NCBI GenBank assembly: GCA_014084085.1 | Contig: NPFB01000005.1 | Span: forward strand, 775,204 to 839,203 | DNA from: Hondaea fermentalgiana | Lineage: Eukaryota > Sar > Bigyra > Thraustochytrida > Thraustochytriidae | Length of the DNA: 64,000 bases | Direction: 5' to 3' | Shown: piece after piece, positions 39,501 to 48,180 of the stretch | Layout: each line of letters opens with the position of its first letter | Numbering within the stretch: position 1 is the stretch's first letter | Translations under genes and position numbers: made by a program | The notes under the pieces: model-generated | The model's input: only the letters and a program-made list of their open reading frames with translations | What the model was told of the DNA's origin: nothing | Database searches by the model: none

Positions 39501-42486
39501 CGCTTACGGTCAGCGACGAAGCTACTGTGCTCTCGCTACTGCGAGTCGCTTCGACGCTAATCGATATGGACACCACTCCATCACCGAGATTCGAGCGATC
39601 CAACGAAATGAGATCGAGAATGAGCACCGCGTCACGCGCAAACGAGGTTCCCTGGTTCTCCACAAGGCAGCTCCGCACCATGTCGGCTTCAGCGAGCACA
39701 TAAAAGCTCCCGCCGGTGTCAGTTGTCGCAGCCAGACGGTACGTGGGCAAGTCTGCGTCGATTGTAGCCATGGCAACTTCAAAGCCTGGCTGAGGCCACG
39801 CCACAATAAGCGGAGCAAGTTCTCCTCCCTCTGCCTGGAATTCAGCAATGGACAGCGAGACGTCTGGCTCAAAAAGAATCACAACTCTTGCAATGTATCG
39901 CGTGCCGCTGCGTGAAGCAACCAATCGAAACGAGAATTCGTCCGAGACTTCCGAACCGACATTGCGGTCACGCACATAGCGTAACGACCCAAGACTGACG
40001 AGAACGTCACGCTCGAGATCGTCAGGGTCATTGAGTTGTACGTTTTCGAGTGAGCCTCGCGATGGGCGATCGTGCAGCGCGACGTTGTAGCGCTCATTCG
40101 AAGGCTCGCTGGGCACAAAGCCCGTGAGGTCAACATCAATGCGTCGGTCCGCGGTTGAGGCGAGCACGACCACCATGTCGGCGCCAGTTAAATTTGCGCT
40201 CGAAGGAACAAGAGCCGCGCCCCCTGCAAGCTCACCTGAAACAAGAGTGGCACTGCTTGTCGAGGATGAAACGTAATTTTCGTCCGCAGCCAGAGGTGCA
40301 GCGCAAACGGCAGAGGCGTAATCGCTACTGGGCGTGGAGACCAGCTCATCCATTGACCATTCCAGCACGAGACCTTCTGCTGCTTCTTCGTAATCTGAGC
40401 TGCTTGTTAACGCTGTTCCAAAGGTGAGAGGAGCCGTAGTGCGAATGTCACTCGTTGAACGCGTCACATTCCAAACTCGTAAATTGTCAATGACGCCAAT
40501 CATGCCACGTCCAGCCGTCAGAGTACCTCGGTCTGGAAGCGGACGACGACCCGAAAGAATTGAGGCCTCATAAGGCGCAATCGTAACGACGAAATCAATC
40601 GAGGCCGGCGCGTTCGCAGCGTAAATACTCTCCAAGAGATCCTCTGCGTCTGGAGAAGCCGTTGCTGAGAGCGCCCAAACCGGTATGTCCAGCGACAAGC
40701 CAAGCAAGGCGTTGCGCGGCGCATACCACGATGTTGCATTCACGATTCCATCTTTATAAAAGTCGACGTTGCTCGTATCGGTCGCCGAGGAGGCGAAGAC
40801 ACCGAGCTCGCTCAAGCCGACGTAGGCTGCGCTTGAGCTCACGGCATTGATTCGAAGACGAAACGATGACACAAGAGCACCGGCTCCGAGCTTTGCAGTC
40901 GCGTTGGCGATGGAGAACCAGCGCACCTCGTCCTCTGACGCCCAAACGAGCCCCGATTGTTCATCCAAGACTACCCAATCCTCGTAAATGCCAGTAGCGT
41001 CATAGACCAGGGCCTCGAGCGTCCAAGCTTGCGGCGCAGACGCGGTGTCGAGAGAAGGCTTTCCAAGCGCGTATCGGTGCACTCGACTCCAATTCTGTGG
41101 GCTCGCGTATGTATACAGGAGGCTGAGCATTTCCGCGGACTCATCGAGCGGCTCTTCTGGCGCTTCGACAATCCATGACGTGCTGGTGTCTGCGTCAAAG
41201 GCGTTCGCGGCGTCAAAGGTATCGAATGGGTAGGTAGCACAATCCGTTGCGGCATCGACCTGCGAGGAGGCCTCGCCTTCATACTCATCAGTACCAAAGA
41301 GAGCGGCCCCTTCGCTTGCGCAGCGATATGAGGACCCAAGCGCCCCGGATGAAGCTTCCTGGACGCGTTGCGTTTGCAAACACGTGAGACCGTCGTTAAC
41401 GATGGCAGGGTAGAGTGCAACCTCCCCGGTCCAAAGCACGAGGACCATGTCCGCCCCAATATCAGCGACTTCTTGCACAATATCGCGGGTGGGAATCGTT
41501 CTATTTGCGACCAGCAATACACTGAACTGCTCCGCCGAACGCGCCAGACGAACTTGCTCGGGAATACTCGTCGCATTATCTTCAAGGTCAACAACGACAA
41601 AATTCATCGTGGTCGTGTTGATGGCATCCACAGATGCAGAGTAGGCCACTTGGCGCGTATCGGTCGGAGATAGTGTTCCAAGTGTTTGGAGATTGTCCCC
41701 TACAAGTCCAGAGCGAGCAGCATAGCTCGAGTTTGCCAAAAAGGGACAATCGCAGAATCCCCAATGGTCGGCCCTGCCCGAGGTGTAGCGCGACACGGTG
41801 GCGCACCAGAGTCCAAGGCCGGAAACAAGCTGCACATCGCTGTCGTATAGCGGGTCGTCGCGGCTATCCGTGCTGTTAAATGGTAGGCACTCGACTGTGC
41901 GTTCCCCACGATTTCGGAAAGGGAGGACACAGTCGAGAATCTCTCCTTGTGCTAAGCCTCCACCGACGGCCCTACAGCCCGCGTTTTCCCAAGAATTATC
42001 TTGGGCGGGAGCAGCGGGTGCGCTTGCCACGCTGCGCGAAAAAAATGTAAATGTTGGTTCGACATCTGCGGGCAAAGCATCTCCATTGACGATGATACTC
42101 ATGTTATTCGGCCCATAGGTGGCGGCGATGTGATTCCAGGCTCCGGGCAAGACCTCGGCCTCGGCATGAGTCTTGGACACCTCGTCATTTTGGACTTGCC
42201 ACACGAGACCGTCGGCGTTGAGGGCGAGACGCCAGTCTGTGCCGAGTTCCGCAAGGACATACTCTTGCGAAATGAGCGCGTACGACGGAATAAAGGCCCA
42301 CATCTCTACCGTGAGCTCTTCGCCCCATTCGGGGTGCTCGACCTCGCCGGCAAGCGTCGCGTCCTCGTTCGGGAGCCATAGCGCAAAGCCGCCTGCGCCA
42401 GCTTGAGGGGGAACAAGAGGGACGGCTTGGGCCACGGCGGGCCCAACCCCGATGCTCGCGAGGGCCAGTGTTGCGACCAGGGCCAT
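33577..42486 (-). CDS. Giant LamG/discoidin/Cys-rich multi-TM protein with EF-hands and IQ motif
   Basis: The frame is open from ATG 42642 (3021 aa). The Met at 42486 is preferred because it starts a clear signal peptide (MALVATLALASIGVGPAVAQA), giving 2969 aa. Using long-form numbering: a LamG-like domain (about 85-200); a discoidin-like region (about 480-640); beta-rich, cadherin-like repeats; a second discoidin-like region (about 1150-1310); EGF-like and GCC2/GCC3-type Cys-rich repeats (about 1665-1960). A multi-helix membrane domain follows (about 1974-2395), then cytosolic low complexity, an EF-hand pair (about 2645-2710, loops DSDGTGTISRQE and DVDQTGQIDKHE), an IQ-like motif (IQRFYRQYKKR, about 2895) and an Asp/His-rich tail ending TLV. 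This resembles large stramenopile TRP/polycystin-like or adhesion-receptor proteins. Channel activity is inferred, not shown. Confidence 0.8.
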   Translation of the reverse strand: MALVATLALASIGVGPAVAQAVPLVPPQAGAGGFALWLPNEDATLAGEVEHPEWGEELTVEMWAFIPSYALISQEYVLAELGTDWRLALNADGLVWQVQNDEVSKTHAEAEVLPGAWNHIAATYGPNNMSIIVNGDALPADVEPTFTFFSRSVASAPAAPAQDNSWENAGCRAVGGGLAQGEILDCVLPFRNRGERTVECLPFNSTDSRDDPLYDSDVQLVSGLGLWCATVSRYTSGRADHWGFCDCPFLANSSYAARSGLVGDNLQTLGTLSPTDTRQVAYSASVDAINTTTMNFVVVDLEDNATSIPEQVRLARSAEQFSVLLVANRTIPTRDIVQEVADIGADMVLVLWTGEVALYPAIVNDGLTCLQTQRVQEASSGALGSSYRCASEGAALFGTDEYEGEASSQVDAATDCATYPFDTFDAANAFDADTSTSWIVEAPEEPLDESAEMLSLLYTYASPQNWSRVHRYALGKPSLDTASAPQAWTLEALVYDATGIYEDWVVLDEQSGLVWASEDEVRWFSIANATAKLGAGALVSSFRLRINAVSSSAAYVGLSELGVFASSATDTSNVDFYKDGIVNATSWYAPRNALLGLSLDIPVWALSATASPDAEDLLESIYAANAPASIDFVVTIAPYEASILSGRRPLPDRGTLTAGRGMIGVIDNLRVWNVTRSTSDIRTTAPLTFGTALTSSSDYEEAAEGLVLEWSMDELVSTPSSDYASAVCAAPLAADENYVSSSTSSATLVSGELAGGAALVPSSANLTGADMVVVLASTADRRIDVDLTGFVPSEPSNERYNVALHDRPSRGSLENVQLNDPDDLERDVLVSLGSLRYVRDRNVGSEVSDEFSFRLVASRSGTRYIARVVILFEPDVSLSIAEFQAEGGELAPLIVAWPQPGFEVAMATIDADLPTYRLAATTDTGGSFYVLAEADMVRSCLVENQGTSFARDAVLILDLISLDRSNLGDGVVSISISVEATRSSESTVASSLTVSAAVSVQDMEPIVPDETSLDFTEDTRSTGVSLQLESSTAQSIFRIQKWPAFYTLIQADSGETLAETSAASIQQFAAKTLRFSSQFASCDSCAIFGDPLCDIGKSCRASSSWSADQLVGAPDIYPDTRDDPRGWKPRRENGGSEFVELELSTAVFVSAVEVYEVLNPGSIMQIKVAAEYLDENSRCYQNITSGQNVCEDLTQWTTLWSQEESALASLSAGLKARIFIPDVCPSKLAVRYLRLELNTTQIPGWHVLDAIRVSGTSSLSPGLVTDASGKIRVRPIEGIFADDALEYTASDCQLESSNARVELLQEALTTGAQSTENVAASTDVFAQKPQILVPRGMNRTASVQSVPFEWDFLQEDLIERLEQSEGSTIPSSLQLGLAVEGGPVATILPSSATSTSAELTLAEILAPDRISSGEVSKVIIEATFQGFVVNDKEREALYRVEANLTLDCYQAFDDESQSLGRCAENRGVLAGECQDVWNTGRTLKTRRCSCYSDPALARLVAGEACELTMWNTCNGRGQPLVDTSTGNARCICFDDSLFGGQFCEKRSGPVASLEDLVAEVEAMKEEILLLVELDGLAVAVEEPFVALVLSEEGSDEESRRLLDEGYNESFAGYTTLAVFNLTEQMDPTDTCNDHGRPTSTGDCICDGFYEQPDCFTEASCEPGEYIVRVQNPQWTNTSDDSIPEEIGECRVCEPGYSCDSRVRTECEAGTFAHEAGMYACRDQCEDQGHFMELNASAINGIQCTICPLGSRCDGRNATLCEVGSFAPQEGLTQCILCNRISTKLYADTTGLAACLECPANTERINSDGVDISECVCEYEYWNGLAYDTNRTGVACQTCPENGHCPGNTKNAYDAAPPYANVSPFPLPGFWGDPAAPSRFFECEDAENCLGTDEFLCSNGTEGIFCFKCRDGWYSLGECNECPGGGGTAADAAFVIFCWGGVIAAWVILNILSNEVRALDLVLLYTQIVGIAQDFDLYWPDPVNLLNTPFEITGFEIDYFAPNCWWSSWSFINRFVLQFLMPIIYACLQGLVYYLGSLHVKYQQRRLERSPSEVTPPLPGKRSGGGISTTHSEQTILDRAEVGARLRERFGMLKAAAKRILLYFDLPDTEDDLASLRNKSIGLAFNFCFIAYPSLVVILLEPLSCIELADGSIVMQASPDIVCWESYHIYSLVIWSVLGILIYIIGIPALQLYILIIAESRDLKADPTFLERFGWMYSDFRQEVYKWECLLTFRRFAFAMILVVGSGDGYIQATIGCLVVVFCLALQVMHQPFLSRRLNILDQTGLFGSFLYIFLGVIFTAYNEESSALLEFSDPSTTVSILAWLLMLVTLGIVVLGMFISYLDARDYLRVVKAEAQLLMQGQTESVSLVRTVRRQADTRSVSDVMGILGNLNLAAASPAGQSPSSSGSPSSRGAALLGNVLLRGSSKAKNTDGSARTEKGWKLQNMLTKRASGASSSDLDSLTRSNPSLLGSAGNRSSTALEVGDEDSNGDGSGHLGLRDRVGASTAAGLDLEAQDDMEALPPLVAVPPGSNLSIHKAPPGVMMSPPQDESPVRSSMRSWFDLNWRPVLASLCARRWRSSHAPVIADPSLSSLFSKIDSDGTGTISRQELQDYITNELQMDGEAYRVQLDNLFGEYDVDQTGQIDKHEFAALINENVADLKRSELKNAIKSKHLTRWTLSDLCSPLQTTLFFELDAMSRNVIKNDGPVSVYRGTRMARFYRKLMRSYPFLLDWLMVADESDLHAFSRMIRQWQEAEDFVTHRGTLSRIVLPQYQAPFAFWMLNKATEKDRLVFQAVMTSILTASRPDLPVYENFRGTSGGLRGAYMNTSSAAATHRVKHEHEIAAARGIQRFYRQYKKRREMRQALMDAARLAEIADHEAYANRSYRSKDIGHDGGHDGGDDGDDDDDTQHSQDGGGSDSDANTSSDDENNDNDTITHEDVDEGEPKSLDSDDDDDSGSQGRDVALTLV

Positions 42487-43290
42487 GGTGTACGGCACAT
42501 TCGCGAGCCTGGCCCCGTCGCGAGAGCTCCCTCCTCGTGTCCGTTCTCGCCCTCTTGCGCGCTTGCGAGGGCAAGCACGTGCGCGCTGCCCGTGCACTCT
42601 TCCGAGTGGCGAGGGCATCGTCACCTCGTCCATCAATCTCATCCACTCAGTCCACGACTAGTCAAAGCCGTCTCTCACTGCCAAGTCCGCTCCCCCGCTC
42701 GTCGCCAGCGGACGCCCACGGGCCGCCCGCCGGAGAGAGACCAGCGCAGCGCGCGCGCGGCACGGCCCCTCGGACGCGCCCGGCCCGCTGTCGCTTCTTG
42801 CTTTTTACTTGGCTCGGCCGCGCCGCCGGGAGGAGGTGCGCGTTCGGAGTGGACTCACTGTCAAGTCGCTCACTAGGCCTAGCACGTGCGGAGTACCCTA
42901 ATAGCACGATTGGGTTCTCATGCTCTGCCTAGTCCCAGCAGCAGCCGGCCGGCAGGAAGAGTTTGTCTGTCTCGCAGCCACGGAGGCTTCAACCAACTAG
43001 AATATCATTCCTCTCCTGAGAACGAGCAGTCGGTGGCAGGATGGTCAATGCGATTGTTGTTTATTTGCTCTTGATAGACTAGTAACCTTTCAGATTCATC
43101 GAGGGCGTCATGACAGGACCCAAATCTCAAAAATATAAACCGCGCTTGAGAGACACGATTTGGCCGGCCAGACGGACGTCCAGCCAACGAGAGAGGCGCG
43201 AGAACAGAGCTGAGCAAAGGATACTGAGAGCCCTGCTTGGCTTAGCAACGGAGGGATCGATGTATAAGGAATCATGGGGCTGTGAATGGA
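42487..43290. other. Intergenic region between the giant gene and the TPT-family gene
   Basis: Contains the promoter of the giant gene (including the alternative upstream Met at 42642) and the 3' region of the next minus-strand gene. No repeat array or further gene was recognised. Confidence 0.5.
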
Positions 43291-44298
43291 TCAAAAACTT
43301 GATCGCGAAGATCTTGCGCTCGACGTGGAGTGAGCAGAAAAGGCACGAGGAATGGATTTCTCGACATTGTTCTTTGGTGCGCTATTGGATTGAAAGTAGC
43401 TGTACAGGAGTACACCTGTCACGGCAAGCAGGTAGCCTCCGAATTGCTGAGACAGGACAACCTCCGAGTAGGCGAAAATGCCCCAAAACACAACCAAAGC
43501 ATTGCGAAATTGTGAGAGTACCTTGACAGTGATCGAGCTGGTAAGTTTGATAACCTTCATGGTAACGAGCTGCACGACGAATCCCAAACATCCTGCCAGC
43601 AGGAACTTCCATGGATGGTTGATGATCTGCACGAGGTCACCGGAAGCAATAATGCGAGGCCCCTCGTAAATGGCAGAGAGTGACAACAAAAAGGCTGCTC
43701 CTCCAGGCGTCAAAAAATATTGGCCTTCCATCGTGCCAAAGTTGCACTCTTGTAAAGTAAACTGGGTAAGAACGAGTCGCACGGCTTCGGAAGTGCTGCT
43801 TCCCATGGCCAAAAGAATGCCGACGGCACTGATATCCGAAGCACCGACGGCCGTGAGGCTTGTCCCTGCGCAACACAATAGTAGGGACCCCCAAACCGCC
43901 AGGCTGACTTCGCGCTTAAGCAATACCCTTGTGAACACCGTGACGACCGCGGGTGTAAAGGCTTTGAAAAACTGCACCGCGGCGACGCCCATGAACATAT
44001 ACTGCGCATTTCCGAACGCCAACGTAGCGGCGTGGCAAGCACCTACGGGCAGAATGTTGCGCATATAGAACTGTGGCGTGACTACCTCTTTGTGAGGGAG
44101 CTCGAGTTTGGACGTTAGGAAAAGGATATGCGAGGCGATCGCCGTAAAGACAAGCCCTAGTGAGCTCAGAAGAAAAGGGTACGGGAAGACGGTGAGGATT
44201 TCCTTGTTGACAACGATGAGCAGGGGCCCGACCACCATGTGCACACCACACATGAAGAGCGTCTGCATAGTGCTGCCTACATCGTCCAAGCCCAACAT
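43291..44298 (-). CDS. Triose-phosphate transporter family (DMT superfamily) carrier
   Basis: A 335-residue ORF from ATG 44298 with about ten hydrophobic helices and a short Ser-rich cytosolic end. Family marks include a VNKEIL segment in the first helix (as in V-N-K of TPT/nucleotide-sugar carriers), the FFKAFTPAVVTVFTRVLLKRE block (helices 4-5), the EAVRLVLTQ block in the middle, and a C-terminal K-LTSSITVKVLSQFRNALVV-WGI block that corresponds to the conserved Lys-Arg region. Members move phosphorylated C3-C6 metabolites in plastids or nucleotide sugars in the Golgi. With no plastid presequence, a Golgi or ER nucleotide-sugar role is more likely (inference). The substrate is unknown. Confidence 0.9.
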   Translation of the reverse strand: MLGLDDVGSTMQTLFMCGVHMVVGPLLIVVNKEILTVFPYPFLLSSLGLVFTAIASHILFLTSKLELPHKEVVTPQFYMRNILPVGACHAATLAFGNAQYMFMGVAAVQFFKAFTPAVVTVFTRVLLKREVSLAVWGSLLLCCAGTSLTAVGASDISAVGILLAMGSSTSEAVRLVLTQFTLQECNFGTMEGQYFLTPGGAAFLLSLSAIYEGPRIIASGDLVQIINHPWKFLLAGCLGFVVQLVTMKVIKLTSSITVKVLSQFRNALVVFWGIFAYSEVVLSQQFGGYLLAVTGVLLYSYFQSNSAPKNNVEKSIPRAFSAHSTSSARSSRSSF

Positions 44299-44407
44299 TC
44301 TCGCGTGTGACTGCGACGACTGGCCTCTTTCTTTGCTTGCGTTCTACTACCGGTCAGCCGGGCTCCCGCCGCCTGCCCTCGCGGCAGCAGCGGAGACCAG
44401 AAAGCGA

Positions 44408-44442
44408 CTCCCTCCCTCCCTCCTTCCCTCCCTCCCTCCCCT
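44408..44442. repeat. (CCCT)n tetranucleotide tract
   Basis: Pyrimidine tract upstream of the TPT-family gene. Confidence 0.85.
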
Positions 44443-44523
44443 TGGTGTTTGTGCGCGTCGAGGTCTCTGCTCGCCGTCCTTGATATGATACTTCGCACTT
44501 CCACCTGGCTGGCCGCGTTGATA

Positions 44524-44560
44524 GGCGGGCAGGCAGGCAGGCAGGCGGGCAGGCAGGCGG
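44524..44560. repeat. (GGCA)n tetranucleotide tract
   Basis: Same unit as the array at 32381-32420, with two GGCG variants. Confidence 0.85.
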
Positions 44561-45638
44561 CTCGCGGGCTCGACGCCCAGCGTTGCGCCCCGCGAGGCCT
44601 CGCCCAGTTTCAGATCGCCCTCCTCGCCCTCCCCGTCCCCCGCCGCCGCCGCGCTCTTCTCCTCGTCCTTCTCGCCGCCCTCGCCCGCGCTCGCGCCGGC
44701 GCGCGCGCCCGCACGCGTCTCTGTTCTGCGCACCCGCGGCGGCCAGGCGCCCACGTTCGCGCGCACCCCCTCTGGGGGTCCCCGCCCAGCGCACACCTTC
44801 GCGAACGCGAACGCCTGGCTGCTTCAATGGCAAGTCGGCTGCGGCTGCCAGTGAGCTGGGCTTTCTTTCTTTTTGCATCTTCTCCTGCGCCCCGCCTCGA
44901 TCGAGCGCCGTGCCGCGGCCGATCGAGCGCTCCGCCGCCTCCGCCGCCCGCGCGGCCTTCCCTTCCGCTCTCCTCCCTCCCTGCCGGCGCCCCTCCGCCC
45001 GCGCGGCCGCCGGCGGGCGGGCAGGGCGTGGCGGCGTTCGCGCGCGCGCTGACTGGCGTCTGGGCCCGCGCCGCCTGCGTCATCCGGTCCCTCTTCCTGC
45101 GTCCCCCGCCCGCCGGCCGCGGTACCGGAATGCGGTACTTCCGCAGGCTGTCTGTCTGCCTGTCTGTCTGTCAGGCCCCCGGCCAGCGCCTGTGGCTGGC
45201 TGCTAGATTCCCCACGCCGCGCAAGCCGAGCTCGATTTCACTTCCCGTTCACTCTCGCGGTCCCTGGCAGCCAGCACCCGGCGGCCGCGTCGATGCAGGC
45301 GGGCGTTCCTCCCCGGCATCTCGATTGACGACTCATTGCGAAGTCATTCTTCATTCGTGCACTGTCGAATCAGGAGTCTCTGTCGATTCGCGCGATTCGT
45401 CCGGCCATTGCGGCGCGTCGCGCCAGGGCTGAGCAGAGCAGAGCAGCAGAGCAAAACAAAGCCGCAGCAGCCGGACTGCCTGCCGGAGCGCAGCGCGCAG
45501 CGTGGCGCCGAGGGAAGGACGGAGCGGACGCACGCGGAGAGCGCCGCGCGGACAAGCGGCGGAGCTCGCGCGCGGAGCGTGCGGACTTGAGGGAGGAGGG
45601 CTCGTCGACTGTCGCTGTTGCTTCGCGTCGGGGAGAGG

Positions 45639-46439
45639 ATGCAGGCGATCGTGGACGACCGCGACATCGCCGAAATCGTAGGCAACATCGCGCGGGGGTC
45701 GGCGCCATGGCTCTTTGCGTTCCACGGCCTGTACTGGGCCTGCAGGTCCGGGATCGCGCCCATGTTTGAGACCTATCGGAACATCGAGCGCGACAAGCGC
45801 GGGTTCTGGTGCGCCAGTATGGTCTCGAGCGGTCATGCGATTCTCATCACCGCGCTCTCCGTGCGAGCGCTCATGAAAGACCCGGGTCTCGTCACCCGGG
45901 GCGACTTCTTCTACACAACTCCCGAGTCCACCAAGGCGGCAGAAATCTTTTTTGGCTACATTGCAAGCGACCTTTTGCTGAGCGTATACTACCGCGCGCG
46001 CTGGAATGGCTGGGTCGAAAATCTCCTACACCATGTGTGCATTCTCGCTACCTGGGGCATCTTCCTCGCGACTGACTCGGGCGGCTTTTTCACCTCCGTT
46101 GCCCATATTTGCGAAATTACGACTCCCTTCGTCAATCAGCGCTGGTTTCTCTACGAGGCTGGCCTGAAAACGACCACGGGCTACTTTTACAATGGCCTTG
46201 CCATGCTCGGCTTGTGGTTTCTCTCCCGCATCGTTCTTTACACGGCCGCAGGCGTCGCGCTCGTTAACTCCAGGGATCAACTCTTTCAGCTCGGCACGCC
46301 TAAAGCAACGCTTGTACTCTTTTGTTACACTGCCGGCTTCACGCTGCAGTACCAGTGGTTCTACCGTATTGTCAAGGGTGCGCTCAAAAGCCTTCGTTCC
46401 CGCCGCAACGACACTGACAAAACAACCAAGCAGGACTAG
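45639..46439 (+). CDS. TLC-domain (TRAM/LAG1/CLN8-like) membrane protein
   Basis: A 266-residue protein from ATG 45639 (the frame extends upstream only through a TTG). Several hydrophobic helices surround conserved TLC features. Early on are a GFWCASMVSSGHAILITAL helix and a loop ending DFFYTTPES. The central IASDLLLSVYYR...WVENLLHHVCILATW block, with its D and paired HH, is the family hallmark. Two later helices follow. The C-terminus is basic (SLRSRRND). The size and the D-...-LLHH block place it with TMEM56/TLCD-type proteins, not with longer ceramide synthases that also carry a Lag1 motif. ER or plasma-membrane lipid handling is likely; the exact reaction is unknown. Confidence 0.85.
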   Translation: MQAIVDDRDIAEIVGNIARGSAPWLFAFHGLYWACRSGIAPMFETYRNIERDKRGFWCASMVSSGHAILITALSVRALMKDPGLVTRGDFFYTTPESTKAAEIFFGYIASDLLLSVYYRARWNGWVENLLHHVCILATWGIFLATDSGGFFTSVAHICEITTPFVNQRWFLYEAGLKTTTGYFYNGLAMLGLWFLSRIVLYTAAGVALVNSRDQLFQLGTPKATLVLFCYTAGFTLQYQWFYRIVKGALKSLRSRRNDTDKTTKQD

Positions 46440-47116
46440 ACCCCAAAAATGCAAGACATCTCCACCAAAAAGAAAGTAATGGAAAAACACCCATCACGAC
46501 TCTTTGCGGGGCCGAAAAGAATAGGCGCGCCGTTGTCAAGCCCGCCAGGTCACTTTCGAAACGAGGTCGCTTGCTCCTTCAGACCACAAGGACCCGAAGG
46601 ACCCCAGACTCACAGTCTACTATGAGCTCTTGGCTACGAGTAAGCGCATTCGGTTGCTGCAGGAACGAGTTCACGCATGCACATGTGATTAGCAAGTCAA
46701 GTCGAGCTCATGTAGGCGCCAAAGCCAGAGTGGGGGGTGGGGGAATGAGAGGTCCCTTGGAAAAGCGTCAGTACAAATAGCATCAGAATGCTGCTATATA
46801 GGCATGCATACTTGCATCCAGACTTTTGCTTGCTTGCTAGATCCACACCACCACGTTCGAGGCAGTTTTCATCCGATCACCACGGGAATTTGGCAACTGC
46901 TTCTCTTTTATTTTCAGCAGAAACGTACGTACATCATTTACAATCTCCTCTTTTAATTTCTTTCTCTTCTTCTCTTGATGCACGTGCAGTGCAGTGGTCG
47001 CGATGGCCCAAAGGAGCAATCGAAAAGATCAGACAGACCTCGGAGCCGAGTCGAGCCGTGCCTAGCATCCACCGACCCTTGCCTTGCCCTGGCCTGCCTT
47101 ACCGAGGCTATATAGC
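46440..47116. other. Convergent intergenic region, TLC gene / HUS1
   Basis: A 677-bp region with a TATATAGG word near 46796 and a perfect 14-bp palindrome (AGGCTATATAGCCT) ending at the HUS1 stop codon. No supported ORF or RNA gene was seen. Confidence 0.45.
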
Positions 47117-48180
47117 CTAGACGCCATCATCCTCCCATGGGCAAGGCAGGTAGTACGTTAGAGTGCCCATGTCATCCTCAAAGGTGACATAGATAATCAT
47201 CGCCTCTTTGCTCACAATACAAAAGATCACCTTGTCGTATTCTGAGACCACCCCGAATTGCATTGCGCGAATAAACTCGGTCACATTCAGCCTTGCGGAT
47301 GCCTTGCCGACGCCGCTCCCCTCAACCGGCGAATCGAGACCCTGAAACTTGGTCCGCATCACCGCAATCTCCGTGGCGACTTGCAGTTGCATTGTGCCCT
47401 TGCAGGTGAGCGTCAGAGTTACGAACTTGTCCAGCAGCTTCATGCGCTCCAAGACCATGCGCACGTGCTTCGGATCTGGACTGTAAAGCGAGATGTCAGG
47501 CTTGCGTAAGTTCGGCTCCCGGTACGCATAGAGACCCTCCACGGTCAAAAATGTCGAGATCGGCGCATCTTGCGTCACACTCAGACCACTCAACGTCTCC
47601 GCAATGATGCTAAAGCAAGGAACCCCCTGCCGTTTGGTGAGCTTAAAGACTACCTTGTCTGATTGCTCTGCAGATTTGAACGCCCGCAAGAGATTACCGA
47701 CTTTGATGAGCACAGAAATCGTCGAATCTGCTTTTGAGGCAATGTCATATGAGGTAAAAGCATCCATTCCAAGCGTTGCAAACAGCATCGCGTCAGACTC
47801 CGCATCGGCAACCTTGCGAAACTGAAAGCTCTCCTTGGACATATGAAGAGCGCACTCATCGCAGACCTTGCTGAAGCATTGCGCCGTTGCTAAGCGCGAG
47901 CACCAAGGCAACAACCAGACGACAAAGGAGAGAGAGTGGAGGCATCCATTCATAGCCGGCGGGCATCAGCACGGAGCCGTGAGTGTTAGTCAGCTTGTCC
48001 CTCTTTGTCGTGCCGCACACGCGGTTCCGTCGCGGCAGCTCAACCATCAGCATCCGCACATCCGTCCACCTCACATTACCCACGATCCTTGCCTAGTCAA
48101 CCTCCCCCCGTTCCAAGAGATCGAGACTTACCGAGGAATGTCCTGAGCCCCGTGTCGTCGAGCGTCGCCTTGAAGCGCAT
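47117..48180 (-). CDS. HUS1: HUS1 checkpoint clamp subunit (two exons)
   Basis: Exon 1 is 48132-48180 and exon 2 is 47117-47889 (822 nt, 273 residues). The 242-nt intron has a GTAAGT donor and TTAG acceptor, with the split codon G|CA. The joined N-terminus reads MRFKATLDDTGLRTFL-ATAQCFSKV, matching the HUS1 start pattern (M-K/R-F-x-A). Without exon 1 the ORF would carry a spurious hydrophobic N-terminus translated from the intron. Downstream marks: a LLRAFKSA block with KLTKR-GVPCFSI, DISLYSPDPKHVRMVLERMK and TMQLQVATE. HUS1 forms the ring-shaped 9-1-1 clamp with RAD9 and RAD1, loaded at DNA damage to activate checkpoint kinase signalling in the nucleus. Length is typical (about 280). Confidence 0.92.

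Larger units (their letters stand above)
44299..45638. promoter_or_regulatory. Divergent GC-rich region, TPT-family / TLC genes
   Basis: About 1.34 kb of very GC-rich DNA with CCCT (44408-44442), GGCA (44524-44560) and CTGT (about 45150-45172) repeats. Long open frames on both strands are Arg/Pro/Ala-rich by-products of composition. Promoters for both genes are inferred to lie here. Confidence 0.5.

Noticed and set aside
44449..45432. 327-residue plus-strand ORF in the TPT/TLC divergent region
   Set aside because: Its composition is Arg/Pro/Ala/Ser-rich with GGCA-repeat translation (GRQAGRQ), there is no domain, and similarly long frames exist on the other strand. It reflects GC-rich DNA without stops.
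47890..47953. Signal-peptide-like N-terminus of HUS1
   Set aside because: This is intron sequence upstream of a TTAG acceptor. Exon 1 at 48132-48180 gives the proper HUS1 start.
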